Counted from the first letter of the stretch, positions 9,493 through 19,963 are shown. The stretch is DNA of 52,846 bases from Enterococcus gallinarum NBRC 100675 (GCF_001544275.1 NZ_BCQE01000027.1:1-52846); one strand, 5' to 3'. Notes: generated from the sequence alone by a model not told the origin. Numbers and translations: made by a program.

Positions 9493-10197
9493 TTAGGAGA
9501 TAGCTGTTTCTAAGCCAACTTTGATCATATCATTGAATGTTGTTTGTCTCTCTTCCGCTGTTGTTTCTTCTCCAGTGATGATATGATCACTGACTGTGCA
9601 GATCGCTAAGGTCTGTACGTGGAATTTTGCTCCTAAATAGTAAAGCGCAGCGGCCTCCATCTCAACACCTAATACACCAAGATCAGCCAATTCCACTGTT
9701 TCTGCCATATCATCTTTATAGAAAGTATCTTCCGATAAAATGTTCCCAACGTGGGTGGTAAAGCCGGATGCAATCGCTGTATCATACGCTTTACGCAACA
9801 AGTCGAAATCTGCGATTGGCGGAAAATGAAAACTTTGAAAGTTCTTTGCTACCATGGAAGAACTTGTCGCTGCAGCTTGGGCGATCACTAAGTCCCGAAC
9901 ATGAACATCTTTAGAAATCGCGCCACAAGTGCCGACACGAATCAATTTTTTTACGCCATAAGAATTGATCAATTCATGGGCATAAATGGTCGCAGAAGGC
10001 ATCCCCATACCAGTTCCTTGTACTGATACTCGCTCACCTTTGTAGACACCGGTATAACCGAGCATCCCTCGGACATTGTTATAACAGATCGGGTCTTCTA
10101 AAAATGTTTCTGCAATGTATTTTGCGCGTAGAGGATCGCCAGGTAATAAAATCTTATCAGCAATCTCGCCAGCTTTTGCTTCAATATGAACGCTCAT
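9493..10197 (-). CDS. deoD: Purine nucleoside phosphorylase, DeoD type
   Basis: This hexameric-type enzyme splits purine (deoxy)nucleosides with phosphate into base and (deoxy)ribose 1-phosphate. [15 protein letters not shown] near the N-terminus is the phosphate-binding region, VGTCGA is the family core, and VEMEAAALY holds the ribose-binding glutamates; SDHI near the C-terminus carries the base-binding aspartate. The 234-residue length is usual. AAGGAGC precedes the ATG at 10197. It is the third gene of a leftward operon with deoB and a trimeric-type phosphorylase, whose product deoB converts further. Confidence 0.96.
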   Translation of the reverse strand: MSVHIEAKAGEIADKILLPGDPLRAKYIAETFLEDPICYNNVRGMLGYTGVYKGERVSVQGTGMGMPSATIYAHELINSYGVKKLIRVGTCGAISKDVHVRDLVIAQAAATSSSMVAKNFQSFHFPPIADFDLLRKAYDTAIASGFTTHVGNILSEDTFYKDDMAETVELADLGVLGVEMEAAALYYLGAKFHVQTLAICTVSDHIITGEETTAEERQTTFNDMIKVGLETAIS

Positions 10198-10252
10198 CTT
10201 TTCGCTCCTTTTCTACTTCTCTTTTATGCTCTTTTTTTAGGGTTTGCTTGTT

Positions 10253-11071
10253 TTACAGATTCGCTAAAGTTTCTTTGATCAGCGCTTTAAATTCGGCTTT
10301 GACCCGTTCTGTTGTCTCTACGACTTCTTCATGGTTCAGGCTTGCTTGCATACCAGCAGCTAGATTGGTGATACATGAAACGCCCAACACTTTCAAGCCA
10401 CTATGAACAGCTACGATTACCTCAGGAACCGTCGACATACCCACAGCATCTGCACCGATCGTACGAGCAAATCGAATTTCAGCAGGTGTTTCATAAGTCG
10501 GCCCAGAAAAGCCCATGTAAACTCCTTCTTTTAAGTGGAGACCTTTTGTTTCTGCAATTTGTTTTGCTGTTTCCCGGTAGCTTGGATGATAAGCCTGGCT
10601 CATATCAGGGAATCGTGGTCCCATTTCTTCTTCGTTAGCCCCAATCAATGGATTGTCCCCCATGAAATTGATTTGATCCGTGATCAACATCAAATCACCA
10701 GGTTGGAAACTTTCATTCACTCCGCCGCATGCGTTCGTCACAACAAGTGAATGTGCTTCAAGGGCCGCCATTACTCGAACAGGGTAAGTAACTGTCTGCA
10801 TGGAATGTCCTTCATAGTAATGGAAACGACCTTGCATCGCCAATACTTTTTTTCCAGATAATGTACCATAAACTAGTTGTCCGGCATGCCCGACGACTGT
10901 TGAAACTGGAAAATGAGGGATATCGTTATAAGGCAGCACAATTGGATTTTCAATCTCATCTGCTAATTCACCTAATCCTGAACCTAAGATCAAACCAAAA
11001 TCAATAGATCCTACCCCTTTTTCCTTGATGAATGTCGTTGTTTCCTGCAATTTCTCATGTAATGTTGTCAT
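10253..11071 (-). CDS. punA: Purine nucleoside phosphorylase, trimeric type
   Basis: The 272-residue enzyme handles mainly guanosine- and inosine-type nucleosides. GLILGSGLGELAD (residues 27-39) is the phosphate loop, HFPVSTVVGHAGQL and MQGRFHYYEGH follow, and VGMSTVPEVIVA with TNLAAG completes the family pattern. GGTGGAG precedes the ATG at 11071. It is 10 bases from deoB and 55 bases from deoD, so the three genes should be co-transcribed. Having both phosphorylase types broadens the range of purine nucleosides salvaged. Confidence 0.95.
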   Translation of the reverse strand: MTTLHEKLQETTTFIKEKGVGSIDFGLILGSGLGELADEIENPIVLPYNDIPHFPVSTVVGHAGQLVYGTLSGKKVLAMQGRFHYYEGHSMQTVTYPVRVMAALEAHSLVVTNACGGVNESFQPGDLMLITDQINFMGDNPLIGANEEEMGPRFPDMSQAYHPSYRETAKQIAETKGLHLKEGVYMGFSGPTYETPAEIRFARTIGADAVGMSTVPEVIVAVHSGLKVLGVSCITNLAAGMQASLNHEEVVETTERVKAEFKALIKETLANL

Positions 11072-11081
11072 TTCTCCACCT

Positions 11082-12248
11082 CTAATTTAAATGATTTAAG
11101 AAGCTTTCCCCATTTTCTGTTGCCGGTACTGCAAAGTTTTCTGCAATTGTTGCTGAAATATCGGCATAATGGCCTTGGGGTAGTTGGCCTTGTCCTTTAA
11201 ATTGTTTGCTGTAAACCAATAATGGTACATATTCTCTTGTATGATCAGTCCCAGTAAAGGTTGGATCATTTCCGTGATCGGCTGTGATCATTAATAAATC
11301 ATCGTCAGCCATGGCATCCAGAATCTCTGGGATTCTTAAATCGAAATCTTCAATGGCATGAGCATAACCGACAACATCCCGGCGATGGCCGTAAAGCGCA
11401 TCGAAATCAACTAAATTAGTAAAACTTAGGCCGGTAAAGTCTTGCTTCATCACATTCAATAGCTGATCCACACCATCCATATTGCTCTTTGTTCTTACTG
11501 AATCAGTGATTCCTTGACCATTGAAGATGTCATTGATCTTTCCGACAGCGATGACGTCTTTGCCAGCATCTTTCAACGAATCCAACACTGTGTGTCCAAA
11601 AGGATCCAGTGCATAGTCATGCCGGTTGCTTGTCCGGGTGAAGTTTCCTGGTTCACCAACATAAGGGCGAGCAATGATGCGGCCGATCATATATGGTTCA
11701 TCTTTGGTAATATCACGCACATATTGGCAAATGCGGTACAATTCTTCCAACGGAATGATTTCTTCATGAGCTGCAATTTGCAAGACTGGATCGGCAGACG
11801 TATAAACGATCAAATCGCCTGTTTTCATTTGGTGTTCACCGTAATCATCAATGACTGCTGTACCGGAATAAGGTTTGTTGCAGACGATTTTACGTCCAGA
11901 AAATTCTTCGATTTGTTGCAGCAATTCTTGAGGAAATCCGTCAGGAAACACACGAAACGGTTTTTGAATATTCAAACCCATGATTTCCCAGTGTCCAGTC
12001 ATGGTATCTTTTCCGACAGAGATTTCTTCTAGTTTCGTTGCATAGCCGTCATGGTCTGCTACATTTTTGACACCATCCAGCGGTCGGATCGTACCAAGAC
12101 CTAACTGTTCCAAATGAGGAATCGTCAATCCAGCTTCTTTGGCGATATGTCCTAATGTATCAGAACCAACGTCACCAAATTTTTCTGCATCGGGCGCTTC
12201 ACCGATACCTACAGAATCCATTACGATCAAATGTACACGTTTAAACAT
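11082..12248 (-). CDS. deoB: Phosphopentomutase
   Basis: DeoB converts (deoxy)ribose 1-phosphate into the 5-phosphate. It belongs to the alkaline phosphatase superfamily: [12 protein letters not shown] (residues 10-21) holds a metal-binding aspartate, [12 protein letters not shown] carries the phosphorylated threonine, and [20 protein letters not shown] carries the remaining metal ligands. The 388-residue length is normal. It is the first gene of the deoB-punA-deoD operon, separated from the transporter genes by a terminator. A TATGAT at 12286-12291 (minus strand) may be its -10 box, with a poor -35. Its product 2-deoxyribose 5-phosphate is the substrate of deoC upstream. Confidence 0.97.
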   Translation of the reverse strand: MFKRVHLIVMDSVGIGEAPDAEKFGDVGSDTLGHIAKEAGLTIPHLEQLGLGTIRPLDGVKNVADHDGYATKLEEISVGKDTMTGHWEIMGLNIQKPFRVFPDGFPQELLQQIEEFSGRKIVCNKPYSGTAVIDDYGEHQMKTGDLIVYTSADPVLQIAAHEEIIPLEELYRICQYVRDITKDEPYMIGRIIARPYVGEPGNFTRTSNRHDYALDPFGHTVLDSLKDAGKDVIAVGKINDIFNGQGITDSVRTKSNMDGVDQLLNVMKQDFTGLSFTNLVDFDALYGHRRDVVGYAHAIEDFDLRIPEILDAMADDDLLMITADHGNDPTFTGTDHTREYVPLLVYSKQFKGQGQLPQGHYADISATIAENFAVPATENGESFLNHLN

Positions 12249-12352
12249 TCTTTTCCCTACTTTCTTTTATTGTTATTCTTTTCTTATCATACTAGAAATA
12301 AGAAAGATTTGCCTTTAAGGATGTTTGAGATATTGGGTTTCTTGCTGCTACA

Positions 12353-12407
12353 CAAAAAAAAGGGCAGGGCACAGCAACACAAACATGTCCCATAGCCCCA
12401 CCCTTTC
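12353..12407 (-). terminator. Terminator after the nucleoside transporter operon
   Basis: On the minus strand AAAGGGTGGGGC (12395-12406) pairs with GCCCTGCCCTTT (12359-12370) with two G-U pairs, followed by a run of T. It separates the transporter genes from deoB. Confidence 0.85.
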
Positions 12408-12419
12408 ATACAGAAAAAA

Positions 12420-13373
12420 TTATTTAGATTTGATGTAGTTCTTACCGTTAGCTTTAGGTCCTGCCGCTTTCCCAAGGAACAGCACTAGAACAATAATTGT
12501 TAACGCATATGGTGCTGCTTGTAGATAAACCGCTGGAATGGAGGAAATGATTGGCAATTGTCCGCCAACGATACTGATGTTTTGCGCAAAGCCGAAGAAA
12601 ATTGCAGCGCCCATCGCACCTAACGGATTCCATTTACCAAAGATCATTGCTGCCATTGAGATAAACCCTTGACCGGCAATCGTTGTTACAGCAAAACGTC
12701 CAGCGATTGATTGGGCAAATAACGCGCCACCCATTCCGCCTAGGAAACCGGAGATCAACACGCCAGAATAGCGCATCACATAGACATTGATTCCTAAGGT
12801 ATCTGCTGCCTGAGGGTGTTCACCCACGGAACGTAGCCGTAAGCCAAATCGTGTTTTAAAGATGACAAACCAAGCAATCACAGAAATCAAGATCGCAAAG
12901 TAAGCAGGTAAAAACGTTTGGTTAAAGAAGACTGGACCAATCACAGGAATATCACGCAACACAGGAAAATTGAAATACCCTAATGTTTGTTGAATATTGT
13001 CTGTTTGCCCTTTGTTGTAGATGGCTTTAACTAAGAAGACAGCCAGCGCTGGCGCCATCAAATTCATTACGGTACCACTGATAATGTGATCTGCTCTAAA
13101 GTTGATGGTGGCTACAGCATGCAGCAGTGAGAAGGCCATTCCTACTAACCCGCCGACTAGCATTCCTAACCAAGGTGTCCATGCACCAAATTGTGACGCA
13201 AATTCAATATTGAAAACGATCGAACTGAAGGCACCCATCACCATGATTCCTTCAAGACCTACGTTAACGATCCCGCTTCGCTCTGAGAAAACGCCGCCCA
13301 GTGCAGTCAGGATCAATGGTGCAGCATAAATCAACGTTTGTGTGACGATCGAAGAAATTAAACTGATATTCAT
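12420..13373 (-). CDS. nupQ: Nucleoside ABC transporter permease, NupQ type
   Basis: This is one of two membrane subunits of a BMP-type nucleoside importer. The 317-residue protein is almost entirely hydrophobic, with eight or so membrane segments, and carries the BPD_transp_2 pattern GLEGIMVMGAF near residue 39 and a GLRLRSVGEHPQAADTLGI coupling loop near 175-193. It starts at the ATG at 13373 after AAGGAGG and overlaps the preceding permease stop by one base (TAATG), so translation is coupled. Similar length to B. subtilis NupQ. It ends the operon at a strong terminator. Confidence 0.92.
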   Translation of the reverse strand: MNISLISSIVTQTLIYAAPLILTALGGVFSERSGIVNVGLEGIMVMGAFSSIVFNIEFASQFGAWTPWLGMLVGGLVGMAFSLLHAVATINFRADHIISGTVMNLMAPALAVFLVKAIYNKGQTDNIQQTLGYFNFPVLRDIPVIGPVFFNQTFLPAYFAILISVIAWFVIFKTRFGLRLRSVGEHPQAADTLGINVYVMRYSGVLISGFLGGMGGALFAQSIAGRFAVTTIAGQGFISMAAMIFGKWNPLGAMGAAIFFGFAQNISIVGGQLPIISSIPAVYLQAAPYALTIIVLVLFLGKAAGPKANGKNYIKSK

Positions 13374-14533
13374 TAGATGGTTCCTCCTTCCTGATCTTGA
13401 TTATTTGGCTTTGCTTCAATTTCTTGGACAACAGCGACTTCCTTTTTGCCATCAAAGATTTTAGCTAATACAAAACGAATCACGTAGCTGATCGCAACGA
13501 AGAAGATGATGATCGCAATGTCGACATCAACAAGTTCTGAAGGAATCCCTGCAAACTGCATTCCTTGTCCGCCCAGTTTAAGAACACTGAACAGCAATGC
13601 AGAAAGTAAAATCCCAATCGAAGACCCGCTGCCTAATAATGAGACTGCCATCCCATCAAAACCAATACTCAATGACGAACCTTGAACGAAGAAGTTTTCA
13701 AAAGTTCCCAAACCTTGAACGACGCCACCTAATCCAGCTAATGTTCCAGAGATGATCATTGAAATAATGATTGTCCGTTTGCTGCTCATCCCAGCATACT
13801 CAGATGCGGTTGGATTCAAACCAACTGCTCGAATCTCATAACCTAACGTTGTTTTCTTCATCATGAACCAAATCAACACGAGGAAGATCAGTGCCATGAA
13901 AATACCAATGTTTAACCGGGAATTGTTGGTCAAATTTGCTAAGAAAGGTGTTTGTAAAGAGGCATTGTCGCCTACCATTTTGGTCACACCTTTTGTTGTG
14001 ATCATGGATTCATTCATGACGTTATTGACGATATGATTTCCTGTATACAATAAAATATAATTCATCATAATAGTTACGATAACTTCACTCGTACCAAAGA
14101 AGGCACGTAAGATACCTGGAATAGCTGCAGCAATTGCACCACAGGCTGCCCCTACAAGAATAGCGGTAGGCAACACAATGATTCGAGGAGCATCTGGCAT
14201 AGACAATGCGACCCAGATACTTGCTACCCATCCTGCTAATGCTTGTCCAGAAAGACCGATATTAAAGAATCCTGCAGAATTCGCTACTGCGAATCCCAAA
14301 GCTGTAAAAATCAGTGGACCAGCTGTAACGAAAATCTCACCAATATTTCTAGCATTCAATCCGCCGTTTTGACCATTGATAAATACGGTACGGAACATTT
14401 GAAGATACCCATCGATTGGGCTGTAGCCAAATGCCGCCATGATGATTCCACCAAGGATAAAACCAAGCAGAACAGCAATGATCGGCACAAGCAGGTTCCG
14501 AATTTTTTCTTTGCGGTTATTCAACAGAACCAC
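13373..14533 (-). CDS. nupP: Nucleoside ABC transporter permease, NupP type
   Basis: This is the second membrane subunit of the nucleoside importer. The 386-residue protein has about nine hydrophobic segments, the motif FNIGLSGQALAGW near residue 92 and the coupling loop LGYEIRAVGLNPTASEYAGM, followed by a charged C-terminal tail. Translation starts at a GTG at 14533, six bases after GGAGG inside the end of the ATPase gene; the two genes overlap by 17 bases. A TTG three codons later is an alternative. The tail of about 25 polar residues at the C-terminus is unusual for the family but plausible. Confidence 0.92.
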   Translation of the reverse strand: MVLLNNRKEKIRNLLVPIIAVLLGFILGGIIMAAFGYSPIDGYLQMFRTVFINGQNGGLNARNIGEIFVTAGPLIFTALGFAVANSAGFFNIGLSGQALAGWVASIWVALSMPDAPRIIVLPTAILVGAACGAIAAAIPGILRAFFGTSEVIVTIMMNYILLYTGNHIVNNVMNESMITTKGVTKMVGDNASLQTPFLANLTNNSRLNIGIFMALIFLVLIWFMMKKTTLGYEIRAVGLNPTASEYAGMSSKRTIIISMIISGTLAGLGGVVQGLGTFENFFVQGSSLSIGFDGMAVSLLGSGSSIGILLSALLFSVLKLGGQGMQFAGIPSELVDVDIAIIIFFVAISYVIRFVLAKIFDGKKEVAVVQEIEAKPNNQDQEGGTI

Positions 14534-16094
14534 CTACTTCCTCCATTTGTAGCTCGCGTCGGGCTTCTTCTAATGAATAACCCGCCATTAGTAATCCGAG
14601 TTCTTTTTCTGATGTCTCTTTCGGATCAACGACGCCAACAATCTCACCAGCATGGATAACGGCGATTCGGTCTGATACGTTCAAAATCTCATCTAATTCG
14701 AAGCTGACTAACAAGACAGCTTTGAATTTGTCCCGCTGTTCGATCAAACGTTTATGGATAAACTCAATTGCGCCTACGTCTAAGCCCCGTGTTGGGTTCG
14801 CTACGATCAAAAGATCCGGATCACGGCTGATTTCCCGTGCAATAATCGCCTTTTGCTGATTCCCGCCAGAGAGGGCACGAGCAGGAACAATCTCATTGAC
14901 TGTACGGACATCAAACTCTTGGATCAATCCACGGGCAAATTCATTCATTTCCCCGTAGTCCAGCACGCCATAATTGCTCAGCGGTTTTTGATAATACGTT
15001 TGTAAAGCAATGTTTTCTGAAAGCATCATGTCTAGAACCAATCCATATTTATGACGGTCTTCCGGCACATGCCCGACACCTGCCTCCGTTACTTTACGAG
15101 GTTTGAAATTTGTAATGTCGTCACCATTCAATAAGACTTTGCCGCTTTCGGATTTTCTTAATCCTGTGATTGCCTGTAGCAATTCCGACTGTCCGTTGCC
15201 ATCGATTCCGGCAATCCCCAGAACTTCCCCAGCCCGCACTTCCAAACTTAAGCCTTTAACAGCCTCTAGGCCGCGATTTTCTTTTACAACTAAGTTTTCG
15301 ATAGACAGGACGACTTCTTTTGGTTCTGCAGGTTTTTTCGGTGTTTTGAAGGAAACAGAACGACCAACCATCATATCTGCCAATTGCTGTGACGTTACGT
15401 CTTTGACATTGACTGTACCTATTCCTTTGCCTCGGCGAATCACTGTACAACGGTCCGCTACTGCTTTGATTTCATCCAACTTATGAGTAATCAAAATGAT
15501 GGATTTTCCTTCCCGAACAAGTCCTCTCATAATGACAATCAATTCTTCGATTTCTTGTGGTGTCAGTACTGCAGTTGGTTCATCAAAAATCAGTACATCT
15601 GCACCCCGGTATAATGTTTTTAGAATCTCCACACGCTGTTCCATCCCGACTGAGATGTCTCGCACATAAGCATCTGGGTCAACCGATAAGCCATATTGCT
15701 CAGAAACCCGTTTGATTTCTTTGCGGGCTTTTTTACGGTCCAACACACCCAATTTATTTGGTTCGCTTCCTAAAATGATATTTTCCGTGACAGTAAACGC
15801 GTCAACCAGCATAAAATGCTGATGGACCATACCAATGCCAAGTTTATTAGCTGCTGTAGGGCTAGTAATATTCACTTTCTCCCCATTCATCAAGATATCG
15901 CCTGATGTCGGTTCTAACAAACCTGACAGCATATTCATCAAGGTCGACTTGCCAGCTCCGTTTTCCCCAAGCAATGCGTGGATTTCTCCCGGCCTTACTT
16001 GTAAGTTGACATCGTCATTGGCTTTGAAGGTTCCAAACTCTTTGGTGATATGGCGCATTTCTACAACATATTTTTCTTCAGCCAAGTTTCTCAC
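14517..16094 (-). CDS. nupO: Nucleoside ABC transporter ATP-binding protein, NupO type
   Basis: A double ATPase of 525 residues drives the BMP-type importer. The first half has Walker A GENGAGKST (residues 43-51) and Walker B VLIFDEPTAVL; the second half has GIDGNGQSELLQA as a degenerate Walker A lacking the usual GKS, LSGGNQQK as the signature, and a degenerate Walker B. This asymmetry is normal for the RbsA/YufO family. The gene starts 231 bases after the lipoprotein gene and overlaps nupP by 17 bases. It is probably expressed from the pdp promoter or by read-through past an intercistronic hairpin. Confidence 0.94.
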   Translation of the reverse strand: MRNLAEEKYVVEMRHITKEFGTFKANDDVNLQVRPGEIHALLGENGAGKSTLMNMLSGLLEPTSGDILMNGEKVNITSPTAANKLGIGMVHQHFMLVDAFTVTENIILGSEPNKLGVLDRKKARKEIKRVSEQYGLSVDPDAYVRDISVGMEQRVEILKTLYRGADVLIFDEPTAVLTPQEIEELIVIMRGLVREGKSIILITHKLDEIKAVADRCTVIRRGKGIGTVNVKDVTSQQLADMMVGRSVSFKTPKKPAEPKEVVLSIENLVVKENRGLEAVKGLSLEVRAGEVLGIAGIDGNGQSELLQAITGLRKSESGKVLLNGDDITNFKPRKVTEAGVGHVPEDRHKYGLVLDMMLSENIALQTYYQKPLSNYGVLDYGEMNEFARGLIQEFDVRTVNEIVPARALSGGNQQKAIIAREISRDPDLLIVANPTRGLDVGAIEFIHKRLIEQRDKFKAVLLVSFELDEILNVSDRIAVIHAGEIVGVVDPKETSEKELGLLMAGYSLEEARRELQMEEVGGSVE

Positions 16095-16233
16095 ATCCTT
16101 ACTTTCTAATTCGCTCTCACACTCAGTGACACAACAATTTTTAATACAAATAAATGCTATTGCTTAGGATGATTATTATCCTCATGAAAACTCAACAGCT
16201 TTCATCAAGACATTAACCACTAAAGATGTATTA

Positions 16234-16295
16234 GCAAGACGAGCATCTGAACGATAGCGAATCGCTCAACTCTACTATCGTTCAGAATTTCTTGT
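16234..16295. other. Intercistronic hairpin between the lipoprotein and ATPase genes
   Basis: Perfect arms CTGAACGATAG (16247-16257) and CTATCGTTCAG (16275-16285), with an outer AAGAC/GTCTT pair, form a large stem in the 231-base gap. The T-run lies on the plus side, so it is not a normal terminator for the leftward operon. It may stabilise the lipoprotein mRNA and favour excess binding protein, which is inference. Confidence 0.5.
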
Positions 16296-16325
16296 CTTTT
16301 TTTTTCATTGTTTAAAAAAACTTGC

Positions 16326-17447
16326 TTATTTTTCTGGTTTTTCTGGCACTTCAACTTTGCCATCGATCACATCTTGTTTTGCTGTTTCGATCGCTGCTTT
16401 TGCATCATCTGATAAGAAACCTTCAGTGATATCTACACCGCCGTCTTTCAAACCATAAACGATGTGTTCGCCGCCAGGGAAGTTATCTTCTAATGCACGT
16501 GTTGAAATATCTTGTACGGCTGCGCCTACACCTTTAAGTGTTGAAGCCAATGTGAAGTTGTCTTCTTTGCCGTCTTTTGTTTTGTATGCACCTTCGTCTT
16601 GTTGGTCGCTATCTACACCGATAACCCAAACTTTTTTGTCTGCAAGGTCAGCTTCGTTCAATTGTTCATTGATTGCTTTTGCTTCTTGGAAGACACCAGC
16701 ACCAGTACCACCTGAAGCATGGAAGATTACGTCAACGCCGCCTTGGTACATTGAAGCTGCTAGGGCTTTCCCTTTTGCAGGGTCACCAAATGATGCTGCA
16801 TATTGAGAATCAATTTTAATCTCTTTGCCTAATGCTTTAGAAGCATCTTCGACACCTTTGATAAAACCAGCTTCAAAACGGTCGATTACGACACCTTCTT
16901 CACCGCCGATAAAGCCAACTTTGTTTGTTTTTGTTGTATAAGCTGCTGCAAAACCAGCTAAGTAAGCTGCTTCGTTGTCTTTGAAGGTTGCAGAAACAAC
17001 ATTGTCTTTGCCTTCGATGACATCATCGATAATCCCAAATTGAGTATCAGGGTTTTGTGCTGCAGCTGCTTCAATTGAATCTTTCAATAGGTAACCGACA
17101 CCAAAAATCGTTTTGAATCCGTTTTGGACAGCACCATTTACGTTTGTTGTATATTCTGAAGCTTCATTTGATTGAACGTAGTCATATCCACCAACACCGC
17201 GAGCGATGTTATGTTCTTTCCCCCAAGCTTCCAAACCTTCCCAAGCAGATTGGTTGAATGAACGGTCATCTACACCACCGATATCGGTAACGATTGCTAC
17301 ACTGTGTGCTGCATCTGTTTTGCCGTCTGCAGAACCGCCGCCTGTTGAATCAGTCGAACCTGACTTTCCTCCATTGCCACATGCACCAAGTAGTGTCAAC
17401 CCAGCCACTGCAACAATTCCTAAACTAAATAATTTTGCTTTTTTCAT
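16326..17447 (-). CDS. nupN: Nucleoside-binding lipoprotein, BMP/NupN family
   Basis: This substrate-binding protein delivers nucleosides to the importer at the cell surface. The signal peptide MKKAKLFSLGIVAVAGLTLL is followed by the lipobox LLGAC with the lipidated cysteine at about residue 23. BMP motifs include VAIVTDIGGVDDRSFNQSAWEGL and the segment DVIFHASGGTGAGVF. I start at the ATG at 17447, after an AGGGGG sequence, giving 373 residues; an upstream in-frame start 21 codons earlier lacks a signal sequence. It lies 66 bases after cdd in the nucleoside operon. Confidence 0.94.
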   Translation of the reverse strand: MKKAKLFSLGIVAVAGLTLLGACGNGGKSGSTDSTGGGSADGKTDAAHSVAIVTDIGGVDDRSFNQSAWEGLEAWGKEHNIARGVGGYDYVQSNEASEYTTNVNGAVQNGFKTIFGVGYLLKDSIEAAAAQNPDTQFGIIDDVIEGKDNVVSATFKDNEAAYLAGFAAAYTTKTNKVGFIGGEEGVVIDRFEAGFIKGVEDASKALGKEIKIDSQYAASFGDPAKGKALAASMYQGGVDVIFHASGGTGAGVFQEAKAINEQLNEADLADKKVWVIGVDSDQQDEGAYKTKDGKEDNFTLASTLKGVGAAVQDISTRALEDNFPGGEHIVYGLKDGGVDITEGFLSDDAKAAIETAKQDVIDGKVEVPEKPEK

Positions 17448-17513
17448 TGCTGTAAAGCCCCCTATAAAATAGTTTTTATTTTTCAACAGCCGCTTCGACT
17501 GAATGAACATGGT

Positions 17514-17912
17514 TTATAGATCTTTGTTCGTAAAATAATATGGCAGCAACCCTTCGACAGTTGTCTCTTTGATTATACCATCGTCTCCCACAAGAGTGAC
17601 TGGCATATCCGGCTGACAGAACTCAACCATTACTTGGCGGCAGGCGCCACAAGGTGAGATAGGCTCTGGCGTATGACCAGCAACAACTAAGTGTTGAAAG
17701 TCTTTTTCGCCTTCTGAAATTGCTTTGAAAAATGCGGTGCGTTCCGCGCAATTCGTTAAGCCAAACGAAGCATTTTCGATATTGATGCCTTGATAGATGG
17801 TTCCTTTTTTGGTGACCAAGCAGGCCCCAACTGGAAATTTAGAATAAGGAACGTAAGCTTTGTCTAATGCGGCAACTGCCGTTTCGATCCACTCTTTTTT
17901 CGCTTTTGTCAT
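17514..17912 (-). CDS. cdd: Cytidine deaminase
   Basis: Cdd deaminates cytidine and deoxycytidine to uridine and deoxyuridine. The zinc site is complete: NCAERTAFFKA holds the first cysteine and proton-shuttling glutamate, and PCGACRQVMVEF the two other cysteines. YVPYSKFPVGACL is the family N-terminal signature. I start at the ATG at 17912, six bases after GAGG, giving 132 residues; a GTG four codons upstream overlaps the ribosome binding site. It lies 21 bases after deoC, and its product feeds the pyrimidine phosphorylase encoded first in the operon. Confidence 0.96.
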   Translation of the reverse strand: MTKAKKEWIETAVAALDKAYVPYSKFPVGACLVTKKGTIYQGINIENASFGLTNCAERTAFFKAISEGEKDFQHLVVAGHTPEPISPCGACRQVMVEFCQPDMPVTLVGDDGIIKETTVEGLLPYYFTNKDL

Positions 17913-17933
17913 GATGAACCTCACTTTATTGAA

Positions 17934-18596
17934 TTAGTAGCCAGCCCCCGTTGACCCTGTAACGATTGCTACACTTGCACTGGTTCCTAAACGATTTGCT
18001 CCTGCTTCGACCATTGCTGCTGCTTCTGCTTCGTTATGGATGCCGCCAGATGCTTTCACACCCATTTCAGGGCCCACTGTTTCACGCATCAGTTTGACAT
18101 CAGCAACAACCGCTCCGCCAGTAGAGAATCCTGTCGATGTTTTGACAAAATCAGCTCCTGCTGCTTTCGCTAATTCACAGGCCTTTACGATTTCTTCATT
18201 GTCTAAAAGTGCTGTTTCAATAATGACTTTCACTAATGCTTTGTCTTTAGCTGCTGCAACAACCGCTTCGATATCCGCTTGAACTTTTTTGAACTGTTTT
18301 GATTTCAAGGCACCAATATTAATGACCATATCCACTTCATCGGCACCATTCTTGATGGCATCTGCCGTTTCATAAGCTTTGACTTCTGATGTATTGGCAC
18401 CTAAAGGAAAGCCGATCACGGTACAAACAGCCGTCGGTTCACCTTTTAATTCTTCTGCTGCCAAAGCTACCCAAGTAGGATTGATACAGACAGAATAAAA
18501 GTGATAGGTTTTTGCCTCTTCAATGATGCGCAAGACATCTTCTTTTGTTGCATCTGCCTTTAAAATAGTGTGGTCGATCATGCGATTTAATTCCAT
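17934..18596 (-). CDS. deoC: Deoxyribose-phosphate aldolase
   Basis: DeoC splits 2-deoxyribose 5-phosphate into glyceraldehyde 3-phosphate and acetaldehyde. [11 protein letters not shown] carries the catalytic lysine neighbourhood, [11 protein letters not shown] has the Schiff-base lysine (near residue 153), and VKASGGI the proton-relay lysine. The TIM-barrel length of 220 residues is normal. The ATG at 18596 follows GGAGCGAGTGG. It is 12 bases after pdp. Acetaldehyde made here could be reduced by an alcohol dehydrogenase, but no link to the one in this window is shown. Confidence 0.97.
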   Translation of the reverse strand: MELNRMIDHTILKADATKEDVLRIIEEAKTYHFYSVCINPTWVALAAEELKGEPTAVCTVIGFPLGANTSEVKAYETADAIKNGADEVDMVINIGALKSKQFKKVQADIEAVVAAAKDKALVKVIIETALLDNEEIVKACELAKAAGADFVKTSTGFSTGGAVVADVKLMRETVGPEMGVKASGGIHNEAEAAAMVEAGANRLGTSASVAIVTGSTGAGY

Positions 18597-18608
18597 TCCA
18601 CTCGCTCC

Positions 18609-19910
18609 TTATTCTGTAATGATTTCATGGATCAACGGTGGCTCACCGCCGCTTTCTCCGATTTCAATATTTTGATAGATCAATTCGATGACATCATCGA
18701 TGGCTTCTGTGTTGCTGTAGATCGTTAACAGTGCTTCACCTTGCTCAACAGACTCTCCCACTTTTTTATGCAGTTTGATTCCTACTGCGTGATCGATGTC
18801 TTCTTCTTTGGTTTTGCGGCCGGCACCTAACATCATAGCTGCGATGCCTAGTTCATTGGCAACGATCTTAGTTACGACGCCAGAAGTTTTTGCTGGTAAT
18901 GCTCTTTGGTAATTGGCAGTCAAGATTTGGCTTGGATCATCGATCACTGAATCATCGCCACCTTGATTACGGATCATTTCACGAAATTTAGCCAACGCTT
19001 TACCAGAGTGCAGTGCCTCTTCCAATAATGCGCGTGCTTCTTCCAACGATTCTGCTTTTTGGGCTAAAACAACCATTTGGCTGCCTAATGCATAGCACAT
19101 TTCTTCTAAATCAGCTGGACCGTTTCCTTGCAATGTTTCAATAGCTTCCACTACTTCCAAACTATTTCCAATGGCTTCGCCTAATGGCTGTGACATATCT
19201 GAGATCACAGCCATTGTCTGACGGTTCGCTAATTTGCCAATCCGAACCATCGTTTGTGCTAAGCGTTTGGCATCCTCAATTTTCTTCATGAAAGCACCGT
19301 CACCAGTCGTCACATCTAACACGATGGCATCCGCACCTGCTGCGATTTTCTTACTCATGATCGAGCTAGCGATCAATGGAATCGAGCTTACGGTCGCTGT
19401 GACATCCCGCAACGCATATAATTTTTTGTCTGCAGGGGCCAAATCCCCCGACTGACCGATAACCGCCACTTTGCTTTCGTTTACGAGGCGAATAAACTCT
19501 TCTTCTGCAATCTCAATCTGAAACCCGGGAATTGATTCTAATTTATCCAGCGTACCGCCTGTGTAACCAAGTCCACGACCAGACATCTTGGCAACTGGCA
19601 CACCAACACTTGCTACTAGTGGTGCTAGAATCAACGTGGTAGTATCACCGACACCCCCTGTTGAATGTTTATCTACTTTGATGCCTTCGATTGAAGAAAG
19701 ATCAATGACTTCACCAGAATTTGCCATAGCTAAAGTTAGGTTTGTGATTTCTTCATCGGACATATCCACATAAAAAATAGCCATCAACAAAGCACTCATC
19801 TGATAATCTGGAATACTTCCTTCAGTATACGCAGTTACAATGTAGTCGATCTCTTCCTTTGTCAATGACTTACCGTCACGCTTTTTTTCAATTAAATCCA
19901 CCATTCGCAT
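18609..19910 (-). CDS. pdp: Pyrimidine-nucleoside phosphorylase
   Basis: This enzyme phosphorolyses uridine, deoxyuridine and thymidine. [16 protein letters not shown] (near residues 80-95) is the phosphate-binding signature and [18 protein letters not shown] the family hallmark; the C-terminal domain follows, for 433 residues. I start at the ATG at 19910 ([14 protein letters not shown]), eight bases after GAGGG, matching the B. subtilis protein; a longer open frame upstream crosses the promoter. It is the first gene of the nucleoside operon and has a strong -10 and a LacI-type operator in front. Confidence 0.96.
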   Translation of the reverse strand: MRMVDLIEKKRDGKSLTKEEIDYIVTAYTEGSIPDYQMSALLMAIFYVDMSDEEITNLTLAMANSGEVIDLSSIEGIKVDKHSTGGVGDTTTLILAPLVASVGVPVAKMSGRGLGYTGGTLDKLESIPGFQIEIAEEEFIRLVNESKVAVIGQSGDLAPADKKLYALRDVTATVSSIPLIASSIMSKKIAAGADAIVLDVTTGDGAFMKKIEDAKRLAQTMVRIGKLANRQTMAVISDMSQPLGEAIGNSLEVVEAIETLQGNGPADLEEMCYALGSQMVVLAQKAESLEEARALLEEALHSGKALAKFREMIRNQGGDDSVIDDPSQILTANYQRALPAKTSGVVTKIVANELGIAAMMLGAGRKTKEEDIDHAVGIKLHKKVGESVEQGEALLTIYSNTEAIDDVIELIYQNIEIGESGGEPPLIHEIITE

Positions 19911-19935
19911 CAAAATGACCCTCGCTTCCTCTGAC

Positions 19936-19963
19936 ATTATACAATATTTTTCTTGTAGGTAAA
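19936..19963 (-). promoter_or_regulatory. Promoter of the pdp operon
   Basis: On the minus strand a perfect -10 TATAAT (19936-19941) and a -35 TTTACC (19958-19963, four of six) are 16 bases apart, 26 bases upstream of the pdp start. The -35 overlaps the operator. Confidence 0.7.

Noticed and set aside
11514-12032. A 172-codon open frame antisense to deoB
   Set aside because: deoB is complete with all active-site motifs; the antisense frame has no ribosome binding site and no family features.
16234-16295. Hairpin as a full terminator between lipoprotein and ATPase genes
   Set aside because: The T-run is on the plus strand, the wrong side for the leftward operon, so I record it only as an intercistronic hairpin.
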